The notes under the pieces are model-generated. The model ran no database searches. It saw only the letters and a list, made by a program, of their open reading frames with translations, and was not told the origin of the DNA. From Corythucha ciliata (lineage: Eukaryota > Arthropoda > Insecta > Hemiptera > Tingidae), in contig CM075943.1 of the NCBI GenBank assembly GCA_038030265.1, forward strand, positions 44,206,001 to 44,270,000: a stretch of DNA of 64,000 nt. The letters run 5' to 3'. Positions 11,430 through 22,302 of the stretch are shown piece after piece. Every line of letters starts with the position of its first letter. The first letter of the stretch is position 1. The position numbers were made by a program, and so were the translations under genes.

Positions 11430-13270
11430 TTCACTTCGCTATTTTGATCGTCTCTGAAATGTCAGTCAGGCAAACAATTTTGTAGTTTTAATCGTCGCTT
11501 TGAACTCTAGAGTAATCAGGCGCGCTACAAAAATTATGAAAATTAAGATTAGGACACATACGTAATTAAAATAAACATTAGCAGCGAAATAGGAGCGTTT
11601 CGTAAAATAATTATTTAATGCTAATATGTATTTCAAAGTACATGAATGTACGCATACACACGCATATTGAGATTCTGTGTCTTCATTCGCTCATTGAAGA
11701 GTGAAAAAACGACCAATTACTTTGTTGTTGCACTATCGAAGAGTACTTCAATCCGATCACTTCCTTATTAGGCGATTTTACTCTGGGTTGCTGGCGTTTT
11801 GTTTTGTTTGTTTGTTTGTTTGTTTTTTTTTAAAACAATTTTACAATCTGCCCGGTGACTGCGTAGCCTAGAAAAAATTCAACAAAAAAATCAATTTCGG
11901 TTGTTCCAGCTCGAAACAGCAACTAGAACTAGTACTGTGACCTTGCAGCTGTACTGTGTTACATTTTCTCAGGGGAGGCGACACCGATGTCCACTGAATG
12001 AAGTAGATGGGACTCCTAAAAAAAACAGAAGTTTTAAGTTAAGGCTGCTGAAAATTGAAACAACAACCAGTACTGTTACCTTGCAGCTGCACTGTGCTGC
12101 TGTTTCAGGCTTTCCACTTCCACTTTGGAGAGGTTTCCACTATTATTAGCGAGAAACATGCATTAGTTATTTCAAGAGACCGGCCCTTTTTCCCGCAATT
12201 GACAGGTTTTCCGCTTTACGAGGAGTTCACCTTGGACAGGTTTGCTGCAGTAGTGTAGAAGGAAGAAATATCTGTGCAGTTTTCAACACGTATTGAAGAA
12301 GATGAAATAGAAAACTTCCAAGATTAAATAAAATTAAAATTCATCAAAATCGTTGGTTTAGCGCCGCGCCGCTCAACGCGTTATACCAGATAAATAATAC
12401 CCCTGCCTTTCCCACCAAATCTAACATCGTCTAAATGTATTGAGATGAGAGTGTTCCCATTGAAATCCCGCTATTGAAAAATTAGTCAAATACCAGAAAC
12501 CATCGAAATAAAATTAATCGTGCACTGATACAAATTAATCATGTATCTACTTACCAGCGATTTTGTCGATTACGTCTTCGGACAGGCCATGAACGAAGTA
12601 AACCTTTTGCTTCCTCTTTACCAAATTTAGGCAGAAAAAATAGGTACACTCTAAACTTTGCAATTGCAAGTTTTCAATAAAATTTACGCGACTGACAAAA
12701 GCACGCTTTCTAGTTTCTATCCCAAACGCAGAACCCAGAATGAACAGCGAGGGAGAGGAATTATGCTTTGTCGGAGCCTCGGAGCTGGTTGTTAGGTGGA
12801 GGGAGTTGCTACACGGTTGATGCTGACCGTGTTCTGTGTAGCTAGCCGACTTTCAAGGTTGGGACTTGGTCAGCTTGAGCATGCTGCGGGGCGCTATTTC
12901 TTTTCTTTTTTCTGCTACGCAAGCAGCTCGAGGCTTGCCTCCTGTCCTGTGCCCCTCCGCCCATCTTTGTCTAATGTGATCCACATCTACTCCCCAACCG
13001 TTATTTATTTATTTATTTTGTGTGTGTGCCCATCATTCTTTCCAAGCCAAGGCCAGGCGGTCTAGTGAGAATGAGCTTCTGGTTTGAACACGATAATGTA
13101 TAAATATGAATTTCCGAATTAATAGAGAGAGTAATTACAATAAGTAACCAGAATTGATAAAGATGAACAAACGAAAAATACAAAAACAAAGGTGGATCTG
13201 GGACCTTTCACTGTAAGATGGAGGGGTGGGGGTTCTATTGACTAGCTTGGGAGGGGGGGGGATTTTATCC
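11430..13270. other. CACTA interior, no gene recognised
   Basis: A diverged tandem pair of about 60 bp lies at about 11915-11970 and 12060-12110 (shared blocks actgtgaccttgcagctgta and actgttaccttgcagctgca). There is low-complexity sequence (tttg)n near 11805-11830. No transposase motifs seen. Confidence 0.4.
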
Positions 13271-13273
13271 TTA

Positions 13274-13309
13274 AGGTGCGTTTACACTAAGCGAAACATC
13301 CTCGCGAGG
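13274..13309 (+). repeat. Harbinger left terminal inverted repeat
   Basis: Exact inverse of 16328-16363, preceded by the TTA target duplication. Confidence 0.95.
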
Positions 13310-13389
13310 CAGCGTTTCGCTCTACCAAGACTGACAGTGAGTTTCCTCGCGAAACAGGGTGAGCCGGCAGTTACAACGAGGCAGTCAAG

Positions 13390-15637
13390 ATGTCTACATC
13401 AGAGCCTGGTAATATGGTTTTTTGCAATCCAGTGGCGTCTTCGTGCTTTGCCTTTATGGCCATTATGCATCTTCACAAAAAGAAGAATAAGAAGAGGAAT
13501 ATACGCCGCTGGTGGTCTAAAGAGGTTTTCTTAAGACGCAATCATTACGGAAACAGTCTTTTGGCGGAGATATCTGCGGAGCCAATTGAAGAAACCGTAA
13601 GAAACTTCCTACGGATGACAACTGAGGACTTCGAATTCCTTGTAGGCGAGATTGCTCCCAAAATTGAACGGATGGACACACGTTTGAGAGAAGCAATCAG
13701 CGTGAGAGAAAGGTTAGCTTTGACGCTGCGATTTCTTGCCACGGGTGATTCTTTCTCGAGCCTTCAATATCTCTTCAAAATTTCAAAATCAACGATTTCA
13801 GGAATTATTCGAGAGTGTTGTGAGGCTTTGATTGAAATTCTACGAGGTCATATTAAGGTAAGAAATTATTTTATTAACAAAGGGTAGATATGAATTAAAA
13901 TATTACAAGTAATCAATGAGGGGGGGGGGGGTTAAAGAATATCTAAATTATCACGAGAATTAGGAACTGTTTAACGCACAAGAATAAAAACAAAAGAAAC
14001 AAAAACGTAGGGGGGAGGGGGTAATTTCAAAGATTAAGCAATGAGACGAACGAGTCATTAGTTAACTGGGATTCTGAGTTCTCTGACTCAGTTCCATCGT
14101 ACGGTGTTAGTGTGAATGAATCGTGGGAGGCCGAGCCCGAGCCTACCGATGGAGGGTTTGTTATTCCACTGTTCGTGCTTGAAGTAGAATTAGTCGTCAA
14201 GTGTTGGTAAGAGAACGATATTGATCCTGGTCCTAGCCTTCCCATATCCGCTTCGAAGATCACATCGCTGAAAGCTTTCTTCACGCGTGAAAGCGTTACA
14301 CTATCATACTTTTTAAGCTCGTTAGCTAGATTGATAGCATACGAGAAATATGGGTCGCTAATCAAGTTGGATGATGACTGCATTATGCCGAACGCCTTCT
14401 TGATGTACTGGGAGTCGTCATCTTGGTCCTTCCGCTTTCGCTTTATGGCCCTTCTTTGCGTATTTGGTGTACGAAAGGTCTCCTCAGCTGATGTGTGAGC
14501 TGCAGGTTCGGGTGAATTATTCAAATCGGGCAATAGACCCTGCACCGTCACTGTTGGGGATTCCTCGGGACTAGGAGCCGCAGAGTTCGATACCTGTAAC
14601 AAATGTATTATTTCAATCAAATAGATTTACATTTACACTCTCATTAACATGTGCAACACACAACGAGTAATGAATAAACCTAGAGAGGGCACATCGTATT
14701 TTTTTTTAAGAACCCCGCATTCCTCAGCCCTCCTACAAACAGTCATAATATGTTCCCGAAACAAGTGACCATTATAAAGGAGATATTCCGCACTGAATTT
14801 ATTCACATCTATCTCTTTTTTCAGGTACCATCTACGGAAGAAGAGTGGCTCAAAATTGCCGAAGAATTTGAAAAGAAATGGGCATTCCCTCATGTAATCG
14901 GAGCAATAGATGGCAAACACGTAATGCTTCAATCACCAATGCACACCGGATCTGAATATTTTAATTATAAACGCTTCTTCAGCATCGTTTTGTTTGCCGT
15001 TGTAGATGCTAACTACAATTTCATTTATGCCGACGTCGGTGTTCAAGGCCGAATATCGGATGGTGGTGTATTCAAAAGTACGAGTCTTTACAAAAAACTG
15101 GAGAATGGGGAATTGAACATTCCCCGGGCGGAAGTCCTTCGCATTCCTTATAGCACCCAAGTTCCGTACATGTTATTGGGAGATAAAGCGTTTGCTTTGA
15201 ATGACTACACTATGAAACCTTTCGAGGGAAACCCTATCGCCGGTTCACCTGAACGTATTTTTAATTACCGACATTCCAGGGCCCGTCGGGTCGTAGAGAA
15301 CGCCTTTGGGATTCTCAGCGCCGTCTTCCGCGTTCTACGTAAACCCATATTGCTGGAGCCGGAGGTCGCGTCGAAAGTGACACTAGCAACTATTTATTTG
15401 CACAACTTTTTGCGCAAACGCTCTTCTCAAGAAATGTTCATGGCCCCGGGCATGGTCGACAGTGAAAGAGATGGAGAAATTATAAGCGGCAGATGGAGAA
15501 ACGATCAACCCCTTACTTCGATGGAACCCTTACGAAATGTGCCTCGAAGAGCAACAGACCGAGCTAAGAACATTCGATTACATTTGGCTGACCATTTCAT
15601 ACTGAATGACCCCTTGCCCTGGCAGAATAGGTACTAA
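13390..15637 (+). CDS. Harbinger DDE transposase (HARBI1-like), two exons
   Basis: Catalyses cut-and-paste transposition of the enclosing element, acting in the nucleus with the partner protein. Exon 1 is 13390-13857 (156 codons, donor AAG|GTAAGA); exon 2 is 14825-15637 (acceptor TTTTTTCAG|GTACC). Splicing keeps frame and gives 426 residues, a little longer than typical HARBI1-like proteins. Residues about 90-155 form the predicted helix-turn-helix region (LALTLRFLATGDSFSSLQY, then SKSTISGIIREC). The DDE triad is intact: D185 in GAIDGKH, D276 in LLGDKAF and E314 in RRVVENAFG. The intron (13858-14824) contains the last exon of the opposite-strand gene. AATAAA is present at 15780. The start is the first ATG in frame; TCT ACA TCA follows it. 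Confidence 0.9.
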
Positions 15638-16142
15638 CTAATTCAAATTATTTTTTTACTCACTTCGACATTGGTCGTATCAATGGACGATCTCGGTTGG
15701 TCGCGGTCTCTTAAAAAATCAAAATGGTTAAATGCAAACCACTTCGACTCGTACACTTCTTCAGCACCTATAAAAAAGAAATAAAATAAAAATGTGTGAA
15801 AACATAAATTGTAATGCTTTCTTTTTAAATTTTGTTAATCTAAGTTGATAATACGTACATGATTTAATTCAGTAATAAATAATAAATATATTATTAATTC
15901 TACTTACCAGAGCCCGTAATCATGCTTTTCTTTTCTCTCGACTTTTCACTCCTGTACGACCCCAGTAGACTTTTCATTTTTGCCTTCAAATCCGGAATAG
16001 GACAATCAAATTTTTCTTTTATGCTCTTCCAGGCGTCTTCTTTAAGTTTTTTATTATGGTAACCTGGATCTTTGGGGTCCCATAAAACCCTGAACTGTTT
16101 ATATTCCTCAATTAAACGAAAAATTTCCTCGTGACTGTTCAT
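14027..16142 (-). CDS. MADF-like Harbinger accessory protein, three exons
   Basis: Partner protein of the transposase; in Harbinger elements the Myb/MADF-type second protein binds DNA and helps import and target the transposase. Exons on the minus strand are 16142-15908, 15767-15664 and 14593-14027, with clean borders (TCTG|GTAAGT, TATAG|GTGC, CGAA|GTGAGT, TTACAG|GTATC). The frame holds throughout, giving 301 residues. Residues 1-78 form a MADF domain (EEIFRLIEEYKQFRVLWDP ... DAWKSIKEKF ... LLGSYRSEK). Residues about 170-180 are basic (AIKRKRKDQD), a possible nuclear signal, and about 185-240 resemble a BESS-type segment. The C-terminus is Ser/Thr-rich. Exon 3 lies inside the transposase intron, and transposase exon 2 lies inside this gene's second intron. 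A minus-strand AATAAA occurs at 13875-13870. Confidence 0.85.
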
Positions 16143-16327
16143 ATTACACGGAAGAGGAGAGGTACGAGGGGCCGGGAGGGAAGACCGATTGAGACTGATT
16201 GCCTCGCGAGGAAAAAAGGCACGTTCACACGATGCGCTCTAGGAGACCGACAACCGGCCGCTCGCTGCGAAACATCCTCGCGAGGCGTGTTTCACCTCTC
16301 ACTATACGTTCACACTAGGCGAAACAT

Positions 16328-16363
16328 CCTCGCGAGGATGTTTCGCTTAGTGTAAACGCACCT
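16328..16363 (-). repeat. Harbinger right terminal inverted repeat
   Basis: Exact inverse of 13274-13309, followed by the TTA target duplication. Confidence 0.95.
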
Positions 16364-16749
16364 TTACACCTACTCTTCTTTGAACCACCGATGGACAATG
16401 GACATGAGGGAAACAATGGCACTCGGCACGAGCCGCATACAAATGTGACCTTTGTTTAACCGAGTTTCGGTAGTCTTAACCGTTAGGTAGTAGGCTGGTT
16501 CAACGTCCATTAGAATGAGCAACTCGGTTATTCCGGTATTAACTGACAGACAAGGTTAAAATGTTAAATTGCACGGTTGGTTCTACACATCATAGCTCAA
16601 ACTCGGCTAGGTTGACCATATTTACCAGTTCAACCGTGTCTACCGAATTAACACGGTTAAAAAAGTCAGGTTAAGCCGGCCGTTTTCACGGTAAGAACGA
16701 CCGAGTTTCAAGTCTAACCGAGTGAGCTTACCGACTTTTTTTCTCAGTG

Positions 16750-17400
16750 TGTAGAAGTCACAACGTAAATGTTTTCTCACGCCTGAATTTGATGTACCTA
16801 ACAATACTACCTCAAACCAAATACAGCATAAGCCGAGTGATATTCTTAGACCCATTTCTACCGTTAAAATTGATCACGGTTAAATTCATCGTGATTAGTA
16901 GCCAATAGTGACCCATATGAATTCTGATAAAAATGGCCCTGTTGTAAAACTCAAAAAATTGCTCAGCACTTGGTCAGGTTTTGTTTTTCAACACATGTAA
17001 AAAGATAGGGAAGGATTAATCGCAATTAATCGTGTTATAGTTTTACAACGAGCCCATTGTTTACAAAATTCATGATTAATAATTACGCGAATGATGAAAT
17101 TCATTATCAATAATTTTTAATCGTGGTATTCGTGGTTATAGAAGTTAGTGATAATCGGCCTTAAATTGATTATTGCGATTGTTAATAATAATTTATTGTG
17201 AGGTTTCCCTGACTAACGTTCAAAAACGAAAGAAAAACATTGTATTTAAGTAATTATGAGTTATGTGTGCATTTAATGACTCTTAATTTCTACCTATTAT
17301 GCATAGTGTGAACGCAATACATTATACACACATACACATCGGGCTTTTCACGCGTAAATCTTGTTAGAAGGTCATTTTAACTAAGAATAAGTCTCCCCAT
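16750..17400 (+). repeat. Repeat family A, copy 3, right half
   Basis: Resumes family A after the CACTA-like element and runs through ctgactaacgttcaaaaacg to about tcttgttagaaggtcatttt, the furthest 3' extent of the family seen here; the reverse copy begins near 51430. It has no insertions in this stretch, so it shows the empty site for the E, C and GC-rich retroposon insertions in copy 2. Confidence 0.8.
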
Positions 17401-18130
17401 CACCCTCCCTCACACATCGCCCTCCGCTAACACAACCACGCGCATGTTGTCCAAAGACTATCGCCTCGCGAAATTTAAGTGATCTTAGTCGGAGAAGTAT
17501 ATACTACCAAATTTTATATGGATTCAAAATTCATCTGACGGTATGGTCCAGCCTCCTTTTCGACGTCAGACCTTCAGCTCCTATAGAGCTACTATTAACC
17601 CTGGCCGGTCGAAGTACGGGGCCGACGGACCACTCTTCGCTCTTAAGTACGATTACATAATAAGATAACTGGGTTGCTCGACCAGAAGTCGTATAATTTA
17701 CTGGATAAAAGTATACCAAATAGCATTCCAGAGCTTTTTCTCGATTTTAGCCGCGAAATACATCCAGAGGTAGCTCAAATTGTGAATTATTGCATAGCCC
17801 AATCCGGCAACACTGCTAGCCAAACCGAAAGCGCACGTTCATTGAAGAAGGCGTAGTGGTGCAAGGGCGTATCTATAGCTAAGAAGGGACAAGAGTAGGC
17901 TGCTGCCTCGCTAGCGTAACTATGTAGGGGGGCGCAGCACCCCAGACACCGATACTAGGTGAGTATAGCTTCCACAAACTGTGTTTTTCCAGTTTAAACA
18001 CAAAGCAAACTTCCAATAGCAATAACTTTGCTAGATAGCTCGGGTGCCACGTTTCTGGATAAGGGAGGGCGTGATTGAAACTAACAGGGCAGATGCCAAC
18101 AACTTTGCCTCCATTTCTAGTTAGACAAAG
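17400..18130. other. No recognisable feature
   Basis: Intergenic-looking sequence with short open frames only; no motif recognised. Confidence 0.35.
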
Positions 18131-18600
18131 ACTCGAAGGTTTAGTGAAGGAAGGTCTTGGTCATGGGTATTCTTCTTGCAGGCTCCTTGGTTTTGGTCTT
18201 GCTGGTCTCGATTTTTTGGCTTCATTTTTTGGCGTTTTTGCTTCGAGTGGCCTTTCTTTCGTTTTTTAAAGAGGAAAAAATTGCATTTCATTCCGAAAAA
18301 ACAGCTGAAAAATATCCCAGCGGGTCCTTCGGGATAATTATAAGAATTGAATTTTTTCTCCAGTTTTATTAATCTATCCCCACCTCCGATATTTTTGGGA
18401 TTTTTTTGTGCTGTTGTTAAAGTTAAGATCGCACCACCGGCCTAGTCACTCCTTCAGTCTACTCCTTCAGTGTTTCTGGAAGCGCGTTGAATAGAATTAT
18501 AATGAAAAAGAAGAATGAAGCTGTTTTTAAAAAAAAGAAATCAGATGGGGTGAGTTTTCAGAAGTGAAGAGAGACAATCAAGAGACGTGTGGAAGAGAAT
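18130..18600 (+). repeat. Repeat family B, copy 1
   Basis: Two blocks recur near 59625-60062: gacctt/gtcatgggtattcttc through ttgcatttcattccg (there inverted), and ctccttcagtgtttctggaa through atcagatggggtgagtttt (there direct). It lies just upstream of the Gypsy gag and could be part of its leader or LTR, but no LTR pair is visible. Confidence 0.55.
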
Positions 18601-18861
18601 TCGAATAAAAAGTTGAGACGTTTGAAACGAAAATTTTTCTTTTGTTTTCATTTTTTTATTTAGTAGTATAAGTGGGAAGTTAACATTATTCAGAAGTGGA
18701 GATAATTGGACTCGAAGAAATTCAAGGGATTGAATTCTACGCCTTTAAGTGAGCGATGAACTTTTATTTTTAATCTTCGACTGGAAAAACATGGTTTTTG
18801 AGGTTTAACTTTAATAGTGTAAATTGTCCATTTTAAACAGTCCAAGCCACGTAGACGAAGG

Positions 18862-19617
18862 TTGGCTTCAGACGCCCCGCTTCAGAGCATTATTATTCAT
18901 TCGACCCTTAATCACTGGCCAACCAACTTACAATTGGAGGCTGCTCGTACTCACCTCGCCAGTGCTGCGAAAAACTGGAACGCCAGCCGCGACTTCACCG
19001 ATTGGGACGATTTTACACGACAATTTCGGAAAACTTTTGTCGGTGTGAGAAACAAAAGCGAACTTTGGAAAATGATGACCGCGCGCGTCCAACGTAAGGG
19101 AGAGTCTTCTCTCGAATATTTTCACGAGAAAGTGAGGCTGTGCAGGGAATTAAACCTTCCGTTCTCTGACATTCGGGAAACCGTGATCCAAGGGCTTTGG
19201 CAGAGGGACGTGGCATACCATCTGCTATCTCGGGAGCAAAAGGACGAAGATGACTTGGTTTCGAACATTCGGGAGTTCGAACGAAAAGATGAAGCGCGAC
19301 GTACTCGTATCGTGGCGAGAGAAAAATCCCAATTCCCTCGATCTCGTCCTGTCATGCCGGGAAAAGATTCAACCCCTTCCCCTTCCTTCTGTCAATGCAT
19401 TCCTTTGCCGGTTAGTGTTGCCCCTGCCACCACTGTTCGGTGTTTCCGATGCGGGAAAAAGGGTCATAAAACGACGTCGTGTCCTGGTGGACAGAACACT
19501 TGCTTTAGTTGTCACCAATTGGGACATATAGCAAAGGACTGCCCGAAGAAAACAGACAGTTACCGTCAACCGCCGAAGACTTATTTAATTTTGCTCGGAC
19601 GAAAATTCTTGCGTTAA
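18862..19617 (+). pseudogene. Gypsy gag, nucleocapsid with two zinc knuckles
   Basis: Structural gag-like protein. Residues about 30-140 resemble a retrotransposon gag capsid segment. Near the C-terminus there are two CCHC zinc knuckles, CFRCGKKGHKTTSC and CFSCHQLGHIAKDC, which bind the RNA genome. The N-terminal part of gag is probably missing, since the frame has no clear start context. The frame ends at 19617, upstream of the protease active site in another frame. Confidence 0.8.
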
Positions 19618-19639
19618 AGACATTTTTGTTGATAACTTA

Positions 19640-20740
19640 AAATTTGATAGACACAGGTAGCAGCCAGTGTTTGATCAGGGAGAGCACCGCCAAGCAAATC
19701 AACCTCCGGCGAGACCCAAAATCGTGCCAATCTATGGCATCGGCAGCTCGAAAGAACCCACCACCGAAACTCTCGGGAGTGCTGAAGTCATCGACGGCGT
19801 AAGTAATCCGGTAAAAATACTTATATTAACGGATGATTCACTTCCTCAGCCTATCGTCGTCGGACGAACGTGGATCGACGCTTCGGGTACCGCGCTAGTG
19901 CGCCTTGATGGCGCCTCAGTGTTCATCATGACGGAGAACGCTCCTTTTCATGAGATGGAAGAGTATTTTTCGCACGAGAGCGAAAAGCCCGATTTATCCT
20001 CTAGTTTCGTCGCAAAAATCATCGAAAAAGCCGATGATCAGATTTTTCCTACAGCTGTCATCGATCCTGAAGTTTCCACACAGGATCAAGTAAAATTAAC
20101 GAATTTACTCGATGTGTTCCAGGACCGATTTTCGAGTTCTCTGACCGATTTGGAGTGTTCGACTGCCATCGAGATGGACATAATAGAAAAACCGGGCAGT
20201 GTACCTGTTTGCAGGAAACCCTACCGAACGACGCCCAAAGAAAGAGAAGAGCTACGCGACATCGTGAAAGAACTCCGAGAGAGTGGCATCGTGGCACCGA
20301 CCACCTCACCTTACGCCAGCGCTGTACTTATTGTCAGCAAAAAGACGGGAGAACCTCGTATGGTTTGTGAGTATAGGCATTTAAATAATCAAACTGTTAA
20401 ACAAACCTACCCCTTGCCTCATATTGAGGATCAATTGTATTCCCTAGCTGGTGGAGAGATATTCTATACTCTGGATCTTGCTAATGGTTATTTCCAGATT
20501 CCTTTGTCGAAGGAAGCCCGACTCAAGACAGCATTTATCACACCAGATGATTCGGGGGAATTCACCATGGTCCCGTTCGGACTCAAGAATGCCCCATATT
20601 ACTTCACTCGCCTGATGTTCATCGTGCTTGAGCCACTCAGGGGCAACGCCATCCAATTTTTCTTTGATGACATCCTCATTTCGGGTAAAAATTTTGATGA
20701 CATGCTTCACAAATTGAAACTAGTTTTTCAAAAACACTGA
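19640..20740 (+). pseudogene. Gypsy protease and reverse transcriptase (frameshifted)
   Basis: The aspartic protease motif DTGS lies at 19650-19661 in one frame, and the rest of protease and the reverse transcriptase in another, so a shift lies near 19720. The RT motifs are in order: YPLPHIEDQL, YTLDLANGYFQIPL, FTMVPFGLKNAPYYF and the catalytic box FFFDDILISG. The family usually has YIDD/FIDD; the two Asp are kept here. The frame stops at 20740, and homology continues in another frame with CQFGLKQVEYLGYV. Confidence 0.85.
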
Positions 20741-20750
20741 AGATAACAAA

Positions 20751-21429
20751 ATGTCAATTTGGTCTGAAACAAGTAGAATATCTCGGTTATGTACCTACTT
20801 TCAAAGGACGGGACCGACCAGGAGAGAGGAAGATTCTCGCAGTACGAGACTTTCCACGCCTAAAAAATGCGCACGAAATTCGCCGTTTCATTGGACTTAC
20901 AGGATACTTTCGCCGTTTTATCCCAAAGTACGCTGAGATCGGAAAACCGCTGACGGATTTAACGAGAAAGGACGTGCCGTTTAACTGGGGCGACAAGCAA
21001 GAAGAATCATTCGAAAAACTTAAAATTTGTCTCGTTTCAGAACCTGTACTGAAAGTTTTCAATCCGTCAGATGAAACAGAGCTGCACAATGACGCTATCA
21101 TTGATGGATTAGCTGCAATTTTGTTACAGAAAGACGAAAACGGGGTACAGCGACCAGTGCAATATTTCAGTAAAAAACTCACAGACGCCGAGAAGCATTA
21201 TCACTTTTCCAAACTCGAACTGATGGCGATCGTTTGGGCGCTCGGCCGCCTTCGACCTGTGATTTTGGGTATTCGACTTACTGTTGTCACGGATTGCCAG
21301 GCGTTAGTATATTTGTCGGCTAATAAAACTTTAAATCCGCAGATAGCTAGATGGAGTGAGCTGATGGTGGAATTCGACCTTGAGATCCGACACCGTCCTG
21401 GGGCGCGAATGACTCACGTAGACGCTTAA
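20751..21429 (+). pseudogene. Gypsy RNase H domain
   Basis: The connection domain is frameshifted, then from about 20974 the RNase H reads openly: NDAIIDGLAAILLQ (the family usually has DAS at this first catalytic position), SKLELMAIVWAL (catalytic Glu) and VVTDCQALVYL (catalytic Asp). The usual ending HVDALSR is broken by a stop right after HVDA at 21429. Confidence 0.8.
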
Positions 21430-21440
21430 GCCGTGCGCCT

Positions 21441-22140
21441 GTGGAGGATGCCACAAATACACTCGACGAGATTTTAGAACGACGAGTTGAAGTTTTCTGG
21501 ACCGAAAGTGCCTCAGAAGAAGAAACCCCGGAAAATGACTTCATCGCTGGAATACAGCGTAGCGACGCCGCTTTGCGATCTATTATCGAAATTTTAGAGA
21601 AGCCGCCAGATCAGCGCACTCAAGGGGAAAAAGACCTATCTAATGATAATTAGGTAGAGTAATCTCTACCTGCTTGAAAATGGATTGTTGTGCAGGAAAG
21701 AAGGTGAAAAATTTCAATTCGTAATTCCAAACTGTTTCAGGAAATCGTTGGAGGTTAGATTTCACGACCAAACTGGTCACTTCGCCTTGGATCGTATATT
21801 ATCCATGTTGCGCGAAAATTATTATTTCCCAAAAATGAAGAGATATGTGAAACAACATATCCATAATGTGTTTAACTTGCCTTCTAACTAAGTTATCAGA
21901 AGGACGAAGAGATGGTCGAATCCACCCTATAGAGCCGGGACGACGTCCTTTTGAAACGATAAACATTGACCATCTGGGGCCGTTTGAAAAAAGCCCTAGT
22001 GGAAATTGTCACCTTCTCATTATTGTCGACAACCTAACCAAATTTTGCAGGTTATACCCAGCTGAATCGATGCGGACTAAATACGTCATCGGACTCGGAA
22101 GGTTACACTCGACAGGTTGCAATACCAGAGATAGCAACCC
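21441..22140 (+). pseudogene. Gypsy integrase, N-terminal part
   Basis: The HHCC zinc-binding domain is seen as HDQTGHFALDRILSML ... YYFPKMKRYV, with the CLTC pair one base out of frame near 21866. The start of the catalytic core follows (INIDHLGPFEKS with the first catalytic Asp, then LLIIVDNLTKF). The sequence then ends, so the second Asp and the Glu are missing. An earlier stop at about 21653 adds to the decay. Confidence 0.75.
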
Positions 22141-22302
22141 TCTATAAAAATCCTTTTTTCGTTTTTTCTTTTTAAGCAGTTTTGTGGTCATCAGAGGTAC
22201 GCCGCAGGAAGTTTCGGACGTCGACTGCGTGCTCACATTTGTTTTTTGTGCGGGACCGTCGGAACTTTAAGGAAAAGTGTGGTGAAAGTTTGCCGAGCGT
22301 GA

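Larger units (their letters stand above)
13274..16363 (+). mobile_element. Complete PIF/Harbinger transposon
   Basis: 3090 bp with perfect 36-bp terminal inverted repeats (13274-13309 and 16328-16363, outer end AGGTGCGTTTACACTAAG) and the 3-bp duplication TTA on both sides (13271-13273 and 16364-16366), the hallmark of PIF/Harbinger. It encodes a DDE transposase on the plus strand and a MADF-like protein on the minus strand, the usual two-gene content of the superfamily. Extra copies of the TIR core (gaaacatcctcgcgagg) lie just inside the right end (about 16268 and 16320). No lesion is visible in either gene, so the element could be autonomous. It is the innermost layer of a three-level nest. 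Confidence 0.92.
10955..16749. mobile_element. CACTA-like DNA transposon (contains a Harbinger)
   Basis: Ends CACTGAGAAAA and TTTTCTCAGTG are inverted, with about 20 bp of imperfect TIR. A TG dinucleotide is duplicated at the flanks (10953-10954 and 16750-16751), as judged from the empty site in other family A copies. Both subterminal zones (about 10980-11430 and 16450-16740) are packed with short CGGTT/AACCG motifs in both orientations, typical of CACTA/EnSpm subterminal transposase-binding repeats. Without the nested Harbinger it is about 2.7 kb. I found no transposase, so it is probably non-autonomous. A possible exon on the minus strand (12615-12555, before gtaagtag) is too short to rely on. 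Confidence 0.65.
18830..22140 (+). mobile_element. Decayed Ty3/Gypsy LTR retrotransposon (no LTRs found)
   Basis: Domain order gag - protease - reverse transcriptase - RNase H - integrase, which defines Ty3/Gypsy (integrase last). The reading frame is broken several times and the integrase is cut off soon after its first catalytic Asp. Neither LTR could be identified. The end abuts the 5' end of a LINE. Confidence 0.85.

Noticed and set aside
12555..12615. A transposase exon of the CACTA-like element on the minus strand
   Set aside because: It reads KVYFVHGLSEDVIDKIA before a good donor, but it is a single 61-nt segment with no partner exons or family motif.
12796..13065. An 89-codon protein gene
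   Set aside because: Low-complexity hydrophobic translation ending in a ttta-rich tract, with no motif, inside the CACTA-like element.
18130..18860. 5' LTR of the Gypsy element
   Set aside because: Repeat B recurs near 59.6-60.1 kb but without TG...CA ends, target duplication or a 3' partner beside the Gypsy, so it cannot be called an LTR.
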